The notes beneath the pieces are model-generated. The model saw only the letters and a list, made by a program, of their open reading frames with translations. It searched no databases and was not told where the DNA came from. This document shows positions 45,578-55,262 of a DNA stretch of 64,000 nt, one piece after another. Every line of letters begins with the position of its first letter. Positions within the stretch are counted from its first letter, which is position 1. Origin of the DNA: Pseudomonas sp. FP2335. Lineage in GTDB: Bacteria; Pseudomonadota; Gammaproteobacteria; Pseudomonadales; Pseudomonadaceae. The translations under genes were made by a program, and so were the position numbers. The DNA is taken from contig NZ_CP117437.1 in assembly GCF_030687535.1 (NCBI RefSeq), positions 5,701,501 through 5,765,500 of the forward strand, in the 5' to 3' direction.

Positions 45578-46660
45578 TTAGATCAAGGTTTTACCATGGC
45601 GCACGAAGGTCGGCTTGACCACTCGAACCGGATACCACTTGCCGCGGATTTCCACTTCGGCACGATCAGCTGTCGCCGTCGGTACACGTGCCAGGGCAAT
45701 GGATTTGCTCAGCGTAGGAGAGAAACTACCACTGGTGATCTCCCCTTCGCCAACATTGGCGATACGAACTACTTGGTGAGCGCGTAAAACACCTCGTTCT
45801 TCCAGCACCAACCCGACCAATTTGAATTGCACACCGGCCGCCAACTCGGCTTCCAGCGCGGTACGGCCGATGAAATTGCGCTCGGCCGGTTCCCAGGCAA
45901 TGCTCCAGGCCATGTTGGCCGCAAGCGGCGAAACATCTTGGTGAATATCCTGGCCATACAGGTTCATGCCCGCTTCAAGGCGCAAGGTATCGCGGGCGCC
46001 GAGGCCAATGGGAGAAATGCCCGCGCCCACCAGATCGTTGAAAAAGCCCGGGGCCTGTTCGGCGGGCAGCACGATTTCCAAACCGTCCTCGCCGGTATAA
46101 CCGGTGCGTGCGATAAACCAGTCGCCATCGGCCAGGCCTTCAAACGGCTTGAGCTGATGAATCAGGGCGCCGCGGGACTGGGTGACCAACTCGGCGATCT
46201 TCTGCCGGGCATGGGGGCCCTGAATGGCGAGCATGGCCAACTCGGACCGCTCGTGCAGTTGCACCTCATAGCCACTCAGTTGCGCCTGCATCCAGGCGAT
46301 GTCCTGGTCGCGGGTAGCGGCGTTTACCACCAGCCGGTAGCCGCTCTCGGTGCGGTAGACGATCATGTCGTCCACCACGCCGCCCTTTTCGTTGAGCATG
46401 GCGCTGTACAACGCACGGCCGCAGCCATGCAAGCGCTCGACATCATTGGCCAGCAGGTGCTGCAGCCATTCCTTGGCCTGGGGGCCGGTGACATCGATCA
46501 CGGTCATATGAGATACATCGAACACCCCGCAGTCGCGTCGCACCTGATGGTGTTCTTCGACTTGCGAACCATAGTGCAGAGGCATATCCCAACCGCCAAA
46601 ATCGACCATTTTCGCGCCGAGGGCGAGATGCAGGTCATACAGAGGCGTACGCTGTCCCAT
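45578..46660 (-). CDS. gcvT: Aminomethyltransferase (glycine cleavage system T protein)
   Basis: A 360-residue tetrahydrofolate-dependent aminomethyltransferase. Motifs: [69 protein letters not shown] and [21 protein letters not shown]. It transfers the methylene unit of glycine to THF, releasing ammonia from the aminomethyl-lipoyl H protein. AAGGAG lies 7 bases before the ATG. Confidence 0.96.
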   Translation of the reverse strand: MGQRTPLYDLHLALGAKMVDFGGWDMPLHYGSQVEEHHQVRRDCGVFDVSHMTVIDVTGPQAKEWLQHLLANDVERLHGCGRALYSAMLNEKGGVVDDMIVYRTESGYRLVVNAATRDQDIAWMQAQLSGYEVQLHERSELAMLAIQGPHARQKIAELVTQSRGALIHQLKPFEGLADGDWFIARTGYTGEDGLEIVLPAEQAPGFFNDLVGAGISPIGLGARDTLRLEAGMNLYGQDIHQDVSPLAANMAWSIAWEPAERNFIGRTALEAELAAGVQFKLVGLVLEERGVLRAHQVVRIANVGEGEITSGSFSPTLSKSIALARVPTATADRAEVEIRGKWYPVRVVKPTFVRHGKTLI

Positions 46661-46816
46661 GGGTTTCTCCTTCCGGGCTTGGCGAAGGTGCGCAGCGTTG
46701 TCGTACGTGCTGAACGCCTTGATTTACAAGGCCGGCAACCACCTACAGCAACCCGGCCAGAAAGGCGGAGCGCACCGAATGCCGCGCATTGTAGCTGCAA
46801 GCCGTAGGACTGGCAC

Positions 46817-48433
46817 CTAGCCGATTTGCCGAGCAGAGCGCCGGATCAGCCCGATCACCGGCAACAGGCCGACCAACACCAACGTCAGGGCCGGCAAAGA
46901 CGCCCGCGCCCACTCGCCTTCGCTGGTCATTTCAAAGATCCGAACGGCCAGAGTGTCCCAGCCGAACGGACGCATCAGCAGGGTCGCGGGCATTTCCTTT
47001 AGCACATCGACGAACACCAGCAACGCCGCACTCAACGTCCCCGGTAGCAGCAACGGCAGATACACTTTGCAAAACAGTCGTGGCCCGCTCACGCCAAGAC
47101 TGCGCGCCGCTTCCGGCAACGAGGGTCGGATTCGCGCCAGGCTGTTTTCCAGCGGCCCGTAGGCGACCGCCAAAAAGCGCACCAGATACGCCAGCACCAG
47201 CGCCGACAGGCTGCCCAGCAGCAACGGCTTGCCCGCACCGCCCAGCCAGCCCGACAGCGGCACCACCAGCTCACGGTCCAGGTAGCTGAACGCCAACATG
47301 ATCGACACCGCCAGCACCGAGCCCGGCAAGGCGTAGCCGACGTTGGCCAGGCTGACGCCGGAGCGAATCGCCCGGGTAGGTGCCAGCCGGTTGGCGAACG
47401 CCAGCACCAGCGCCACACTGACGGTTATCAGCGCAGCGATACCGCCCAGGTAGAGCGTATGCACGATCAGGCCCGAATAACGCTCATCCCAGTCGAAGCG
47501 ACCGCGCTGCCAGAACCAAGCGACCAGTTGCAGCATCGGGATGACAAACGCGCAGGCAAACACCAACCCACACCAACTGCTGGCTGCTGCCGCCTTGAGC
47601 CCACGCAGGTGATACAGCGCCTTGCCCCGTGGCCGCTCGTTGCTCGGCCGGCTGGCGCCCCGGGCACGGCGCTCGCCGTACAGCACCAGCATCACCACCA
47701 ACAGCAACAGGCTGGCCAGTTGCGCCGCACTCGACAGGCTGAAAAAACCGTACCAGGTCTTGTAGATGGCGGTGGTAAAGGTATCGAAGTTGAACACCGA
47801 GACCGCGCCGAAATCCGCCAGCGTTTCCATCAGCGCCAACGCCACGCCGGCACCAATCGCCGGCCGCGCCATGGGCAACGCCACGCGCCAGAACGCTTGC
47901 CACGGTGACTGCCCCAACACCCGCGCCGCTTCCATCAGGCCCTTGCCCTGGGCGAGGAACGCGGTGCGCGCCAGTAGATAGACATAGGGATAGAACACCA
48001 GCACCAACACGGTGATCACGCCGCTGGTGGAACGCACGCGTGGCAGGCGCAGGCCGGTGCCGAACCACTCGCGCAGCAGGGTTTGCACCGGCCCGGAAAA
48101 ATCCAGCAGGCCGACAAACACAAACGCCAGTACATAGGCCGGAATGGCGAAGGGCAGCATCAGCGCCCAATCCAGCCAGCGCCGCCCGGGGAATTCGCAC
48201 AGGCTGGTCAGCCAGGCCAGGCTGACCCCAAGCAGGGTCACACCGACGCCGACGCCCAGCACCAGAGTCAGGGTGTTGCCCAGCAGGCGCGGCATCTGGG
48301 TTTCCCAGAGGTGGGACCAGATCTGCACATCGATACTCTGCCACGACAGCAACAGCACGCTCAGCGGCAGCAGCACCAGGGCGGCGACGGTGAAAACCGG
48401 CAGGTACCAGCGGCGTTGGGCAGGGTGGGCCAA
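46817..48433 (-). CDS. Ferric iron ABC transporter permease (FbpB-like)
   Basis: A 538-residue permease made of two fused ABC-permease units, about 12 membrane segments, with two EAA-type loops: GLMEAARVLGQSPWQAFWRVALPMARP and SLPEAARSLGVSGPRLFCKVYLPLLLP. The fused form is typical of ferric/thiamine-type transporters (FbpB/SfuB/ThiP). Its partner binding protein lies upstream across a REPIN. No ATPase gene is adjacent, so the ATP-binding subunit is encoded elsewhere. Confidence 0.92.
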   Translation of the reverse strand: MAHPAQRRWYLPVFTVAALVLLPLSVLLLSWQSIDVQIWSHLWETQMPRLLGNTLTLVLGVGVGVTLLGVSLAWLTSLCEFPGRRWLDWALMLPFAIPAYVLAFVFVGLLDFSGPVQTLLREWFGTGLRLPRVRSTSGVITVLVLVFYPYVYLLARTAFLAQGKGLMEAARVLGQSPWQAFWRVALPMARPAIGAGVALALMETLADFGAVSVFNFDTFTTAIYKTWYGFFSLSSAAQLASLLLLVVMLVLYGERRARGASRPSNERPRGKALYHLRGLKAAAASSWCGLVFACAFVIPMLQLVAWFWQRGRFDWDERYSGLIVHTLYLGGIAALITVSVALVLAFANRLAPTRAIRSGVSLANVGYALPGSVLAVSIMLAFSYLDRELVVPLSGWLGGAGKPLLLGSLSALVLAYLVRFLAVAYGPLENSLARIRPSLPEAARSLGVSGPRLFCKVYLPLLLPGTLSAALLVFVDVLKEMPATLLMRPFGWDTLAVRIFEMTSEGEWARASLPALTLVLVGLLPVIGLIRRSARQIG

Positions 48434-48480
48434 GGAAAAGCTCTCGGAATAATGAAGAATTTGAAGTCGCCGCTAACCAA

Positions 48481-48567
48481 TGTGGGAGCTGGCTTGCCTG
48501 CGATAGCATCACCTCGGTATCACTGATACACCGAGGTGATGCTATCGCAGGCAAGCCAGCTCCCACA
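48481..48567. repeat. REPIN, class 2
   Basis: Inverted pair of the second REP type, with ACCTCGGT/ACCGAGGT extending the inner stem. It lies between the iron-binding protein gene and the permease gene of the same transporter. Confidence 0.9.
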
Positions 48568-48613
48568 CAAACCAGCTCTCACATTCAGGACTGCGGTGCC
48601 TGGCAGATTGTAC

Positions 48614-49618
48614 TTAGTTCCAGCCAGCGCGATCCATCAGGCGGATCGCCTCGGCCTGACGCTTGCCCGCCACTTCCACCGGCAAGGTGTCCGCCACGAA
48701 CTTGCCCCAGGTCGCCACTTCCGCCGACGGCGGCACTGCCGGGTTGGCCGGGAATTCCTGGTTCACGTCGGCGAAGATCTTCTGCGCCTCAGGCGTGGTC
48801 ATCCACTCGACCAAGGCCTTGGCGGCTTCCGGGTGCGGCGCGTGCTTGGTCAGGCCGATGCCCGACAGGTTCACATGCACGCCACGGTCGCCCTGGTTCG
48901 GCCAGAACAGCTTCACCGCCAGCTTCGGGTTCTGCTTGTGCAGGCGCCCGTAGTAATAGGTGTTGACGATGCCCACGTCGCATTGCCCGGCGTTGATCGC
49001 TTCGAGTACGGCGATGTCATCGGAGAACACGTCGGTGGACAGATTGTTGACCCAACCCTTGACGATTTCTTCGGTCTTGGCCGCGCCATGGGTTTCGATC
49101 AGGGTGGCGGTCAGCGACTGGTTGTAGACCTTCTTCGCGGTGCGCAGGCACAGGCGACCTTCCCACTGCTTGTCGGCCAGGGCTTCGTAGGTAGTCAGGT
49201 CACCCGGTTTCACCCGGTCAGTGGAATAGGCGATGGTACGGGCACGCAGGCTCAGGCCAGTCCAGGCGTGGTTGGAGGAGCGATACTGCAGGGGGATGTT
49301 CTTGTCGATCACCGGCGAGGTGAACGGTTGCAGGATGCCCATTTGCTCGGCCTGCCAGAGGTTGCCGGCATCGACGGTCAGCAGCAGGTCAGCGGTGGCG
49401 TTTTCGCCCTCGGCCTTGATGCGCTGCATCAGCGGGGCTTCCTTGTCGGTGATGAACTTCACCTGCACACCGGTCTTCTGGGTGTAGGCGTCGAACACCG
49501 GCTTGATCAGTTCGTCGATGCGCGAGGAGTAGACCACCACTTCGTCGGCTGCCTGCACGGTGGTGCTGCCGATCAGGGTGAGTGCCAGGGCAGTCAGGAG
49601 GCGCTTGGGTGCCAACAT
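48614..49618 (-). CDS. Ferric iron-binding periplasmic protein (FbpA-like)
   Basis: A 334-residue binding protein with signal peptide [23 protein letters not shown]. The start [25 protein letters not shown] and the adjacent tyrosines in [13 protein letters not shown] are the ferric-ion-binding features of FbpA/FutA-type proteins. It would pass iron to the FbpB-like permease. A Fur-like dyad precedes the gene; a REPIN separates it from the permease gene. Confidence 0.93.
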   Translation of the reverse strand: MLAPKRLLTALALTLIGSTTVQAADEVVVYSSRIDELIKPVFDAYTQKTGVQVKFITDKEAPLMQRIKAEGENATADLLLTVDAGNLWQAEQMGILQPFTSPVIDKNIPLQYRSSNHAWTGLSLRARTIAYSTDRVKPGDLTTYEALADKQWEGRLCLRTAKKVYNQSLTATLIETHGAAKTEEIVKGWVNNLSTDVFSDDIAVLEAINAGQCDVGIVNTYYYGRLHKQNPKLAVKLFWPNQGDRGVHVNLSGIGLTKHAPHPEAAKALVEWMTTPEAQKIFADVNQEFPANPAVPPSAEVATWGKFVADTLPVEVAGKRQAEAIRLMDRAGWN

Positions 49619-49630
49619 GGGTGCGGTCTC

Positions 49631-49672
49631 TCATTTGCAAAAAGAGCGCAAATGATAAGGACTCACATTTGC
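49631..49672 (-). promoter_or_regulatory. Probable Fur-type operator upstream of the iron-binding gene
   Basis: TCATTTGC (49631-49638), GCAAATGA (49648-49655) and CATTTGC (49666-49672) make two overlapping inverted pairs, with the core AATGATAAG inside, as in Fur boxes built from NATAAT hexamers. It is 13-54 bases before the ATG of the ferric-binding protein. Iron repression is expected from the gene's function; Fur binding is an inference. Confidence 0.5.
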
Positions 49673-49736
49673 CGGCGCTTGCTGGAGGCGTTACCAGATG
49701 TTGCATGACTAGGATTTATAGTGGGGCTGATGGCCT

Positions 49737-49761
49737 CTTCGCAGGCAAGCCAGCTCCCACA
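49737..49761. repeat. Solitary class 2 REP
   Basis: One copy of CGCAGGCAAGCCAGCTCCCA without an inverted partner, between the iron-binding gene and the ubiI-like gene stop. Confidence 0.75.
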
Positions 49762-49779
49762 GGGGACCGGGTTTCAAGC

Positions 49780-51003
49780 TCAGGGCTTTGCCAAATCAGG
49801 CAGATCGCCAGTCAGGCCCAAGGCCTGGCGCACGAACACGGCCTTGGCTTCGGGCATCTGGTCGACCATCTTCAGCCCGGCATTGCGCAACCAGCGCAGC
49901 GGCAGTTGGTCGGCCTGGAACAACCGCTCGAAGCCCTCCATCGCGGCCATCAACGCCAGGTTGTGCGGCATGCGTCGGCGCTCGTAGCGGCTCAGCACTT
50001 TTACATCCGCCAGGCGTTCGCCGCGCTCGGTGGCGGACAACAGCACTTCGGCCAGCGTCGCCGCATCGAGAAAGCCCAGGTTCACGCCCTGCCCCGCCAA
50101 CGGGTGAATCACGTGGGCTGCGTCGCCGATCAACGCCAGGCCTTCGGCCACGTAGCGTTTGGCGTGGCGCTGGCGCAGCGGCACGCAGACACGCGGGTCG
50201 GCGCTGATCACCGTGCCCAGGCGGCCTTCAAAGGCGCGCTCCAATTCACGGCAGAAGCCTTCATCGTCCAGTGCCATCAGGCGCTCGGACTCCGCCGGCG
50301 TGGTCGACCAGACGATCGAACACCAGTCCTCTTGCCCATCGCGTACCAGGGGCAAAAACGCCAGCGGCCCGGTGTCGGTGAAACGTTGCCACGCCGTGCG
50401 CTGGTGCGGTTGGCTGCTGCGCACGCTGGTGACGATGGCGTTATGCAGGTAATCCCATTCGCGGGTCGCGGTGCCGGTCAGGCGGCGCACGGCGGAGTTG
50501 GCGCCGTCGGCCGCCACCACCAACGGCGCGCGCAACTTGCGACCATCGGCCAGGGTCAGCAGCCAGTCATCGCCGGAGCGGCGCATGTGTTCCAGGCGCG
50601 CATTGGCCAGCAAGCCCAGGTCGCAGTCGTGCAGGCGCTCAAGCAAGGCATCCTGGACCACACGGTTTTCGACGATATGCCCAAGCACCTCGGCATGCAC
50701 GCTGGCCGCCGAGAAGTGGATCTGCCCGGTGCCGCTGCCGTCCCACACCTGCATCTCGCCGTAAGGGCTGGCGCGGCGCTCGACGATGCCGTCCCACACG
50801 CCCAGGCGCTCGAGGATGCGCTGGCTGGCGGCCGACAAGGCGCTCACGCGGGGTTCGAACGCCGCGTCGTGAGCGAACGGCTTGACGCTCAGCGGGCTGC
50901 CGTCGAGCAGCAACACCTGCAAGCCACTGCCCTGCAACGCCAGCGCCAGGGCGCTTCCGACCATTCCGGCCCCGACAATCAGCACATCTGCGCGCATGTC
51001 CAT
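49780..51003 (-). CDS. ubiI: UbiH/UbiF/VisC-family FAD monooxygenase (probable UbiI)
   Basis: A 407-residue flavoprotein hydroxylase. The FAD-binding start MRADVLIVGAGMVGSALALALQGSGLQVLLLD, the DG segment VAADGANSAVRRLTG and the GD motif LALIGDAAHVIHPLAGQGVNLGFLDAATLAEVL are typical. It hydroxylates the ubiquinone ring precursor; UbiI (C5 hydroxylation) is the probable role because UbiH is encoded two genes upstream. The start is MDMRAD; the second Met is possible. It follows the DUF4442 gene with a 3-base gap. Confidence 0.88.
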   Translation of the reverse strand: MDMRADVLIVGAGMVGSALALALQGSGLQVLLLDGSPLSVKPFAHDAAFEPRVSALSAASQRILERLGVWDGIVERRASPYGEMQVWDGSGTGQIHFSAASVHAEVLGHIVENRVVQDALLERLHDCDLGLLANARLEHMRRSGDDWLLTLADGRKLRAPLVVAADGANSAVRRLTGTATREWDYLHNAIVTSVRSSQPHQRTAWQRFTDTGPLAFLPLVRDGQEDWCSIVWSTTPAESERLMALDDEGFCRELERAFEGRLGTVISADPRVCVPLRQRHAKRYVAEGLALIGDAAHVIHPLAGQGVNLGFLDAATLAEVLLSATERGERLADVKVLSRYERRRMPHNLALMAAMEGFERLFQADQLPLRWLRNAGLKMVDQMPEAKAVFVRQALGLTGDLPDLAKP

Positions 51004-51006
51004 GGT

Positions 51007-51492
51007 TTAAGCCTGTCTCGCTGGCGGCTTGCGCCGCACGTAAAGGGTTTTGTCGACGCGCGCCACCAGGGTGCCGGCGCCGTCATGAATCTGTACCTTG
51101 AGGTGAGGCAAGTACTTCTCGCCACCCTCGGTCTGCCGGCGGATTTCATCGAGCAACGTATCGTCGATGGAAAACTCGGCAAACACCGGGCCTTTGCCCG
51201 GCGAGATGAAATCGATACTCGCGGCCTTGTCCCAGACGATGTAGTCGCGGCCCAGGTTCTCCATGAGCATCAACATGTAGAAGGGATCGACCATCGAATA
51301 CAGGCTGCCGCCGAACTGCGTGCCGACATAGTTGCGGTTGTACCAGCCCAGGCCCATGCGCACTTTGACGTGGCGAAAGTCCGCGCTCATCTGCTGCACG
51401 CTGACGCCCGCCCCCAGGTACGGCGGGTACAGGGTCATGATCCAACGCAACAAGCGCGCCTTGCCCAGGCGCTCAATCAACCACTTACGCAT
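51007..51492 (-). CDS. DUF4442 (hotdog-fold thioesterase-like) protein
   Basis: A 161-residue protein of DUF4442, a hotdog-fold family related to PaaI thioesterases. Core elements are VKVRMGLGWYNRNYVGTQFGGSLYSMVDPFYMLMLMENLG, IVWDKAASIDFISPGKG and VQIHDGAGTLVARVDKTLYV. The hotdog helix typical position (GGSLYSMVDPF) is intact. The start at 51492 overlaps the ubiH end by 8 bases, so it is part of the pepP-ubiH-ubiI operon. Its job is unknown; this gene sits between the two hydroxylases in PAO1 too. Confidence 0.88.
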   Translation of the reverse strand: MRKWLIERLGKARLLRWIMTLYPPYLGAGVSVQQMSADFRHVKVRMGLGWYNRNYVGTQFGGSLYSMVDPFYMLMLMENLGRDYIVWDKAASIDFISPGKGPVFAEFSIDDTLLDEIRRQTEGGEKYLPHLKVQIHDGAGTLVARVDKTLYVRRKPPARQA

Positions 51493-52672
51493 CGGGACGC
51501 GTGCCCAGGCCCATGGCCTGACGGGCGAACCAGCGTTTGGCCGGCGGTAGCAGGTCGAGACCGAGCAGGCCCATGTTGCGGCCCAGGGCGACCAGCGGCT
51601 GGGCGCTGCCAAACAGGCGCGTGACCTGGTCGGAGAAGCCCACAGTAAGTTTCTGGTCCAGGCGCTGGCGCTCGCGGTAGCCTTGCAACGTCGCCAGGTC
51701 GCCCGGCACCTCAGGCCCGGCCAGCAAGGCTTCGGCCAAGGCGTGGGCATCCCGCAGGGACAGGTTGAAGCCCTGCCCGGCAATCGGGTGCAGGCTGTGG
51801 GCGGCGTTGCCGAGGATCGCCAGGTGGGAGCGCACTTGTTCTTCGGCTTCCACCAGGGTCAACGGATACAGGTGACGTGCGCCAACTTGCTTGAGGGTGC
51901 CCAGGCGGTAGCCGAACACGCCCTGCAATTCACTGAGGAAGCTGCGCTCATCGAGGTTCGCCAGGCGCTGGGCGTCCATGCCGATGCGCGTCCACACCAG
52001 TGCGCAACGGTTGTCCGGCAGCGGCAGCAAGGCCATCGGGCCTTCATCGGTGAAACGCTCGAAGGCTTCGCCGTTGTGGGCTTCGCTCGGGGTGATGTTG
52101 GCGATCAGCGCGCTCTGGTTGTACGGCCGGGTTTTCACGCCGATGCCCAGTTGCTCGCGCAGGCCGGAACGGCCGCCGTCGGCCAGCACGGCGAGGTCGC
52201 ATTCCAGCACGGTTTCATCGTTGAGGGTCAGGCGATAGCCGTCGGGCAGTGGTTCCATGCGCGTGACTTCAGCCGGGCAGCGCCAGCTGACCACGTCTTT
52301 ATCCAAACCTTGCCACAGGCATTGGCCGAGCCAGGCGTTTTCGACGACATAACCCAGGGCTGGCACGCCCTCTTCCATGGCAGACAGGCGCGCCGTGGAA
52401 AAACGCCCCCGGTCCGACACGTGAATCTGCTTGATCGGCTCGGCGCGACGGGAAATGTCCTGCCACAGGCCCAGGCGCTGATAAATCTGCCGGGCGCCGT
52501 AGGACAACGCCGACGAGCGCGCATCGTAGCTCGGCTGGTAGCTGTCGCCCGGTGCGAACGGCTCGATCATCACGATCTTCCAGCCACGCGCCTTGGCCCC
52601 GGCCTGCAACGCCAGGGCCAGACTGGCGCCCACCAGGCCACCGCCGATGATCGCGAGGTTGACCCGGCTCAT
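51485..52672 (-). CDS. ubiH: 2-octaprenyl-6-methoxyphenol hydroxylase
   Basis: A 395-residue FAD-dependent monooxygenase of ubiquinone synthesis. MSRVNLAIIGGGLVGASLALALQAG is the FAD-binding start; VLADGGRSGLREQLGIG and LAILGNAAHSLHPIAGQGFNLSLRDAHALAEAL are the other cofactor motifs. Its ATG overlaps the pepP stop (ATGA at 52669-52672). It is the second gene of the leftward pepP-ubiH-DUF4442-ubiI operon. Confidence 0.94.
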   Translation of the reverse strand: MSRVNLAIIGGGLVGASLALALQAGAKARGWKIVMIEPFAPGDSYQPSYDARSSALSYGARQIYQRLGLWQDISRRAEPIKQIHVSDRGRFSTARLSAMEEGVPALGYVVENAWLGQCLWQGLDKDVVSWRCPAEVTRMEPLPDGYRLTLNDETVLECDLAVLADGGRSGLREQLGIGVKTRPYNQSALIANITPSEAHNGEAFERFTDEGPMALLPLPDNRCALVWTRIGMDAQRLANLDERSFLSELQGVFGYRLGTLKQVGARHLYPLTLVEAEEQVRSHLAILGNAAHSLHPIAGQGFNLSLRDAHALAEALLAGPEVPGDLATLQGYRERQRLDQKLTVGFSDQVTRLFGSAQPLVALGRNMGLLGLDLLPPAKRWFARQAMGLGTRPDA

Positions 52673-53991
52673 CGGGCAGCCGCCATCAACGCTTCGATCT
52701 CGGCGACGGTCTTGGGCACGCCGCCGGTCAGGATTTCACAGCCTTGCTTGGTCACTACCACGTCGTCCTCGATGCGCACGCCAATGCCACGCCATTTCTT
52801 TGCCACATTCTGGTTGTCCGGCGAGATGTAGATCCCCGGCTCCACGGTCAATGCCATGCCCACCTCCAGCACGCGCCATTCACCGCCCACCTTGTACTCG
52901 CCCACGTCATGCACATCCATGCCCAGCCAGTGGCCGGCGCGGTGCATGTAGAAGGCTTTGTAGGCTTCGCTGGCGATCAACTCGTCGACGTCGCCCTGCA
53001 ACAAGCCCAGCTTGACCAGCCCGGCGGTGATGACTTGCACCGTCGCCTCGTGGGCCTGGTTCCAATGTTTGTTGGGGGCGATCTGGGCAAAGGCGGCTTC
53101 CTGGGAGGCCAGCACAATCTCGTAGACCGCCTTTTGCTCGGGCGAAAACCTGCCGTTGACCGGCCAGGTGCGGGTGATGTCGCTGGCGTAGCAGTCGATC
53201 TCGCAACCGGCGTCGATCAGCACCAGATCGCCGTCCTTGAGCACGGCGTCATTCTGCTGGTAATGCAGGATGCAGCTGTTGCGCCCGGCGGCGACGATGG
53301 AGCCATAGGCCGGCATCTTTGCGCCGCCCTTGCGGAATTCGTAGTCCAGTTCGGCTTCCAGGCTGAACTCGTGCAAACCGGCGCGGCTGGCCTGCATCGC
53401 CCGTACGTGGGCCGCGCAGGAAATCCGTGCCGCCTCGCGCATCACCTTCACTTCCGCCGCCGATTTATACAGGCGCATGTCGTGGAGCAGATGATCCAGC
53501 GCAACAAATTCGTTCGGCGGCTGGGCGCCGAGGTGCGCTTTAGAGCGGATCACGTTGATCCACTCCATCAGGTGGCGGTCGAATTCGGCATTGCTGCCCA
53601 TGGCCGAATACACCCGGTCGCGGCCTTCGATCAGGCCGGGCAGGATGTCGTCGATGTCGGTGATGGGGAACGCGTCGTCGGCGCCAAAGTCGCGGATCGC
53701 GCCTTCGGTGCCGGCGCGCAGGCCGTCCCACAATTCGCGTTCAGCGTTGCGTTCGCGGCAGAACAGCACGTACTCGCCATGCAGGCGACCGGGCATCAGC
53801 ACGATCACCGCCTGGGGTTCGGGGAAACCGCTCAGGTACTGGAAGTCGCTGTCCTGGCGGTAGACGTGCTCGACATCACGGTTGCGGAACGCCACGGCGG
53901 CGGCCGGCAGGATCGCGATGCTGTTGGGTTCCATCTGCGCCATGAGCGCCTTGCGACGCCGGGTGTATTCCGCTCTGGGGATATGAATCAT
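52669..53991 (-). CDS. pepP: Xaa-Pro aminopeptidase P
   Basis: A 440-residue M24B metallopeptidase that removes an N-terminal residue preceding proline. Metal ligands are seen in LVLIDAGCEIDCYASDITRTWP (two Asp), the His of MHRAGHWLGMDVHDVG, the Glu of MALTVEPGIYIS and the Glu of IGVRIEDDVVVT. Start MIHIPRAEYTRRRKALMAQM is that of the family; the open frame further upstream overlaps ygfB. It lies 20 bases after ygfB. Confidence 0.95.
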   Translation of the reverse strand: MIHIPRAEYTRRRKALMAQMEPNSIAILPAAAVAFRNRDVEHVYRQDSDFQYLSGFPEPQAVIVLMPGRLHGEYVLFCRERNAERELWDGLRAGTEGAIRDFGADDAFPITDIDDILPGLIEGRDRVYSAMGSNAEFDRHLMEWINVIRSKAHLGAQPPNEFVALDHLLHDMRLYKSAAEVKVMREAARISCAAHVRAMQASRAGLHEFSLEAELDYEFRKGGAKMPAYGSIVAAGRNSCILHYQQNDAVLKDGDLVLIDAGCEIDCYASDITRTWPVNGRFSPEQKAVYEIVLASQEAAFAQIAPNKHWNQAHEATVQVITAGLVKLGLLQGDVDELIASEAYKAFYMHRAGHWLGMDVHDVGEYKVGGEWRVLEVGMALTVEPGIYISPDNQNVAKKWRGIGVRIEDDVVVTKQGCEILTGGVPKTVAEIEALMAAAR

Positions 53992-54011
53992 GGGCAGATG
54001 GGCTTCCTTGC

Positions 54012-54569
54012 TTAGTGCAGCGACGGCTTGGGTGCGGCAGGTTCTGCGGACTTCTTGGTCTCGGTGAACAGCAGCAGCGGCGCGACGCGCAGGTACTCCA
54101 TGACTTCCATGTAGTCGCCTTCGCCGTCTTCGGACTCTTCCAGGGCGTCTTGTACCTGGGAGATGGCCGCAAGGTCCTGCAACACTTCCTTGGCGTCGGT
54201 GCTCAGTTCCAGGCCGCCGGCGTTCACGCCGAAACCGTGGAGGAAGCCCTGGCACCATTGGCCCAGTGCGGCGGCGCGTTCGGTGAGCGGTGCGTCGTCG
54301 GTCGGCAGCAGCAGGACCACGGTGACGTCGTCACCGGTCAGCTCGCCCTTGACCATTTCCTGCAGGCCGATCAGCGCGTTGCGCACGTTGTCGGTCGGCT
54401 CGGTCTCCAGCAGCTCGGCCACATCGGCCAGCCAGTTGTCGGCATCAAAGCCTACGCCGGTGCAGCTGCGGCCCAGCAACACGCCGTGCAATTCGGCAGG
54501 CGAGCATGGGTGACCGCTGGCGCTCAGCAGTTTGGAAAAAGCATCGTACGGGGAGTTCTGAATGGGCAT
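54012..54569 (-). CDS. ygfB: UPF0149 (YgfB-family) protein
   Basis: A 185-residue YgfB-family protein ([62 protein letters not shown]). YgfB proteins are small acidic, helical proteins; in P. aeruginosa YgfB affects beta-lactam resistance by lowering expression of a cell-wall-recycling amidase. It is the first gene of the leftward group with pepP and the ubi genes. Divergent from the ZapB-like gene. Confidence 0.93.
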   Translation of the reverse strand: MPIQNSPYDAFSKLLSASGHPCSPAELHGVLLGRSCTGVGFDADNWLADVAELLETEPTDNVRNALIGLQEMVKGELTGDDVTVVLLLPTDDAPLTERAAALGQWCQGFLHGFGVNAGGLELSTDAKEVLQDLAAISQVQDALEESEDGEGDYMEVMEYLRVAPLLLFTETKKSAEPAAPKPSLH

Positions 54570-54707
54570 GGTGAGCTAGGCGCCAGACGGCGCAATGTCT
54601 AGAATGAAGCGCTGTATCCTAGCACCGGCAGACGTACCAAGACTATCAAGGGCGTCAGATCGTTTATCCTGCAGTTGCCATTCATCAGACAAATCCAGTG
54701 GAACCCA

Positions 54708-54917
54708 ATGGAAGACACCGACCTGCAAGCGCTGATGGCCAGACTCGAGTTGCTAATTGATCGGGTCGAGCAACTTAAGAGTCAAAACGGACTCCTACTA
54801 GCTCAGGAAAAAACCTGGCGCGAGGAACGCGCTCACCTCATTGAAAAAAACGAAATCGCCCGGCGTAAGGTCGAATCGATGATTTCGCGCCTGAAGGCCC
54901 TGGAGCAAGACTCATGA
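54708..54917 (+). CDS. Short coiled-coil protein (TIGR02449, ZapB-like)
   Basis: A 69-residue helical protein. Almost its full length is a predicted coiled coil (LQALMARLELLIDRVEQLKSQNGLLLAQEKTWREERAHLIEKNEIARRKVESMISRLKALEQ). This is the TIGR02449 family, found next to zapA in gammaproteobacteria and thought to be a cell-division factor. Start MEDTDLQ is chosen since the preceding in-frame residues are not family-like; a GTGGAA site precedes it. It overlaps zapA by 4 bases (ATGA). Confidence 0.87.
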   Translation: MEDTDLQALMARLELLIDRVEQLKSQNGLLLAQEKTWREERAHLIEKNEIARRKVESMISRLKALEQDS

Positions 54918-55231
54918 GTTCAAGCAATAGCGTCACCGTGCAGATCCTGGATAAAGAATATTCGATCATCTGTCCCCAGGAAGAGCGCAACAACCTGGTG
55001 AGCGCCGCCCGCTACCTGGATGGCAAAATGCGTGAAATCCGCAGCAGCGGCAAAGTCATCGGCGCCGACCGTATCGCCGTGATGGCCGCGCTGAACATCA
55101 CTCACGATCTGCTGCACAAGCAGGAGCGCCCTGACGTGCAGGCCAGCGGCTCGACACGCGAGCAGGTGCGCGACCTGCTGGAACGTGTGGATCTGGTGCT
55201 GTCCAGCGATTCAGACACACCCAAGGGCTGA
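54914..55231 (+). CDS. zapA: Cell division protein ZapA
   Basis: A 105-residue ZapA. VQILDKEYSIICPQEERNNLVSAARYLDGKMREIRSSGKVIGADRIAVMAALNITHDLL is the characteristic domain, followed by a helical tail. ZapA cross-links FtsZ filaments at the septum. The gene overlaps the coiled-coil gene upstream and is followed by the 6S RNA gene, a gene order conserved in gammaproteobacteria. Confidence 0.94.
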   Translation: MSSSNSVTVQILDKEYSIICPQEERNNLVSAARYLDGKMREIRSSGKVIGADRIAVMAALNITHDLLHKQERPDVQASGSTREQVRDLLERVDLVLSSDSDTPKG

Positions 55232-55250
55232 TTGCCGCGACTGTTTAAGG

Positions 55251-55256
55251 TATACT
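55251..55256 (+). promoter_or_regulatory. -10 element of the 6S RNA promoter
   Basis: TATACT lies 6 bases before the expected 6S RNA 5' end. No -35 hexamer with standard spacing was clear. Confidence 0.5.
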
Positions 55257-55262
55257 CGCCCC

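Noticed and set aside
46661..46816. Glycine riboswitch upstream of gcvT
   Set aside because: The 156-base leader lacks the conserved aptamer core and paired elements; nothing supports a riboswitch.
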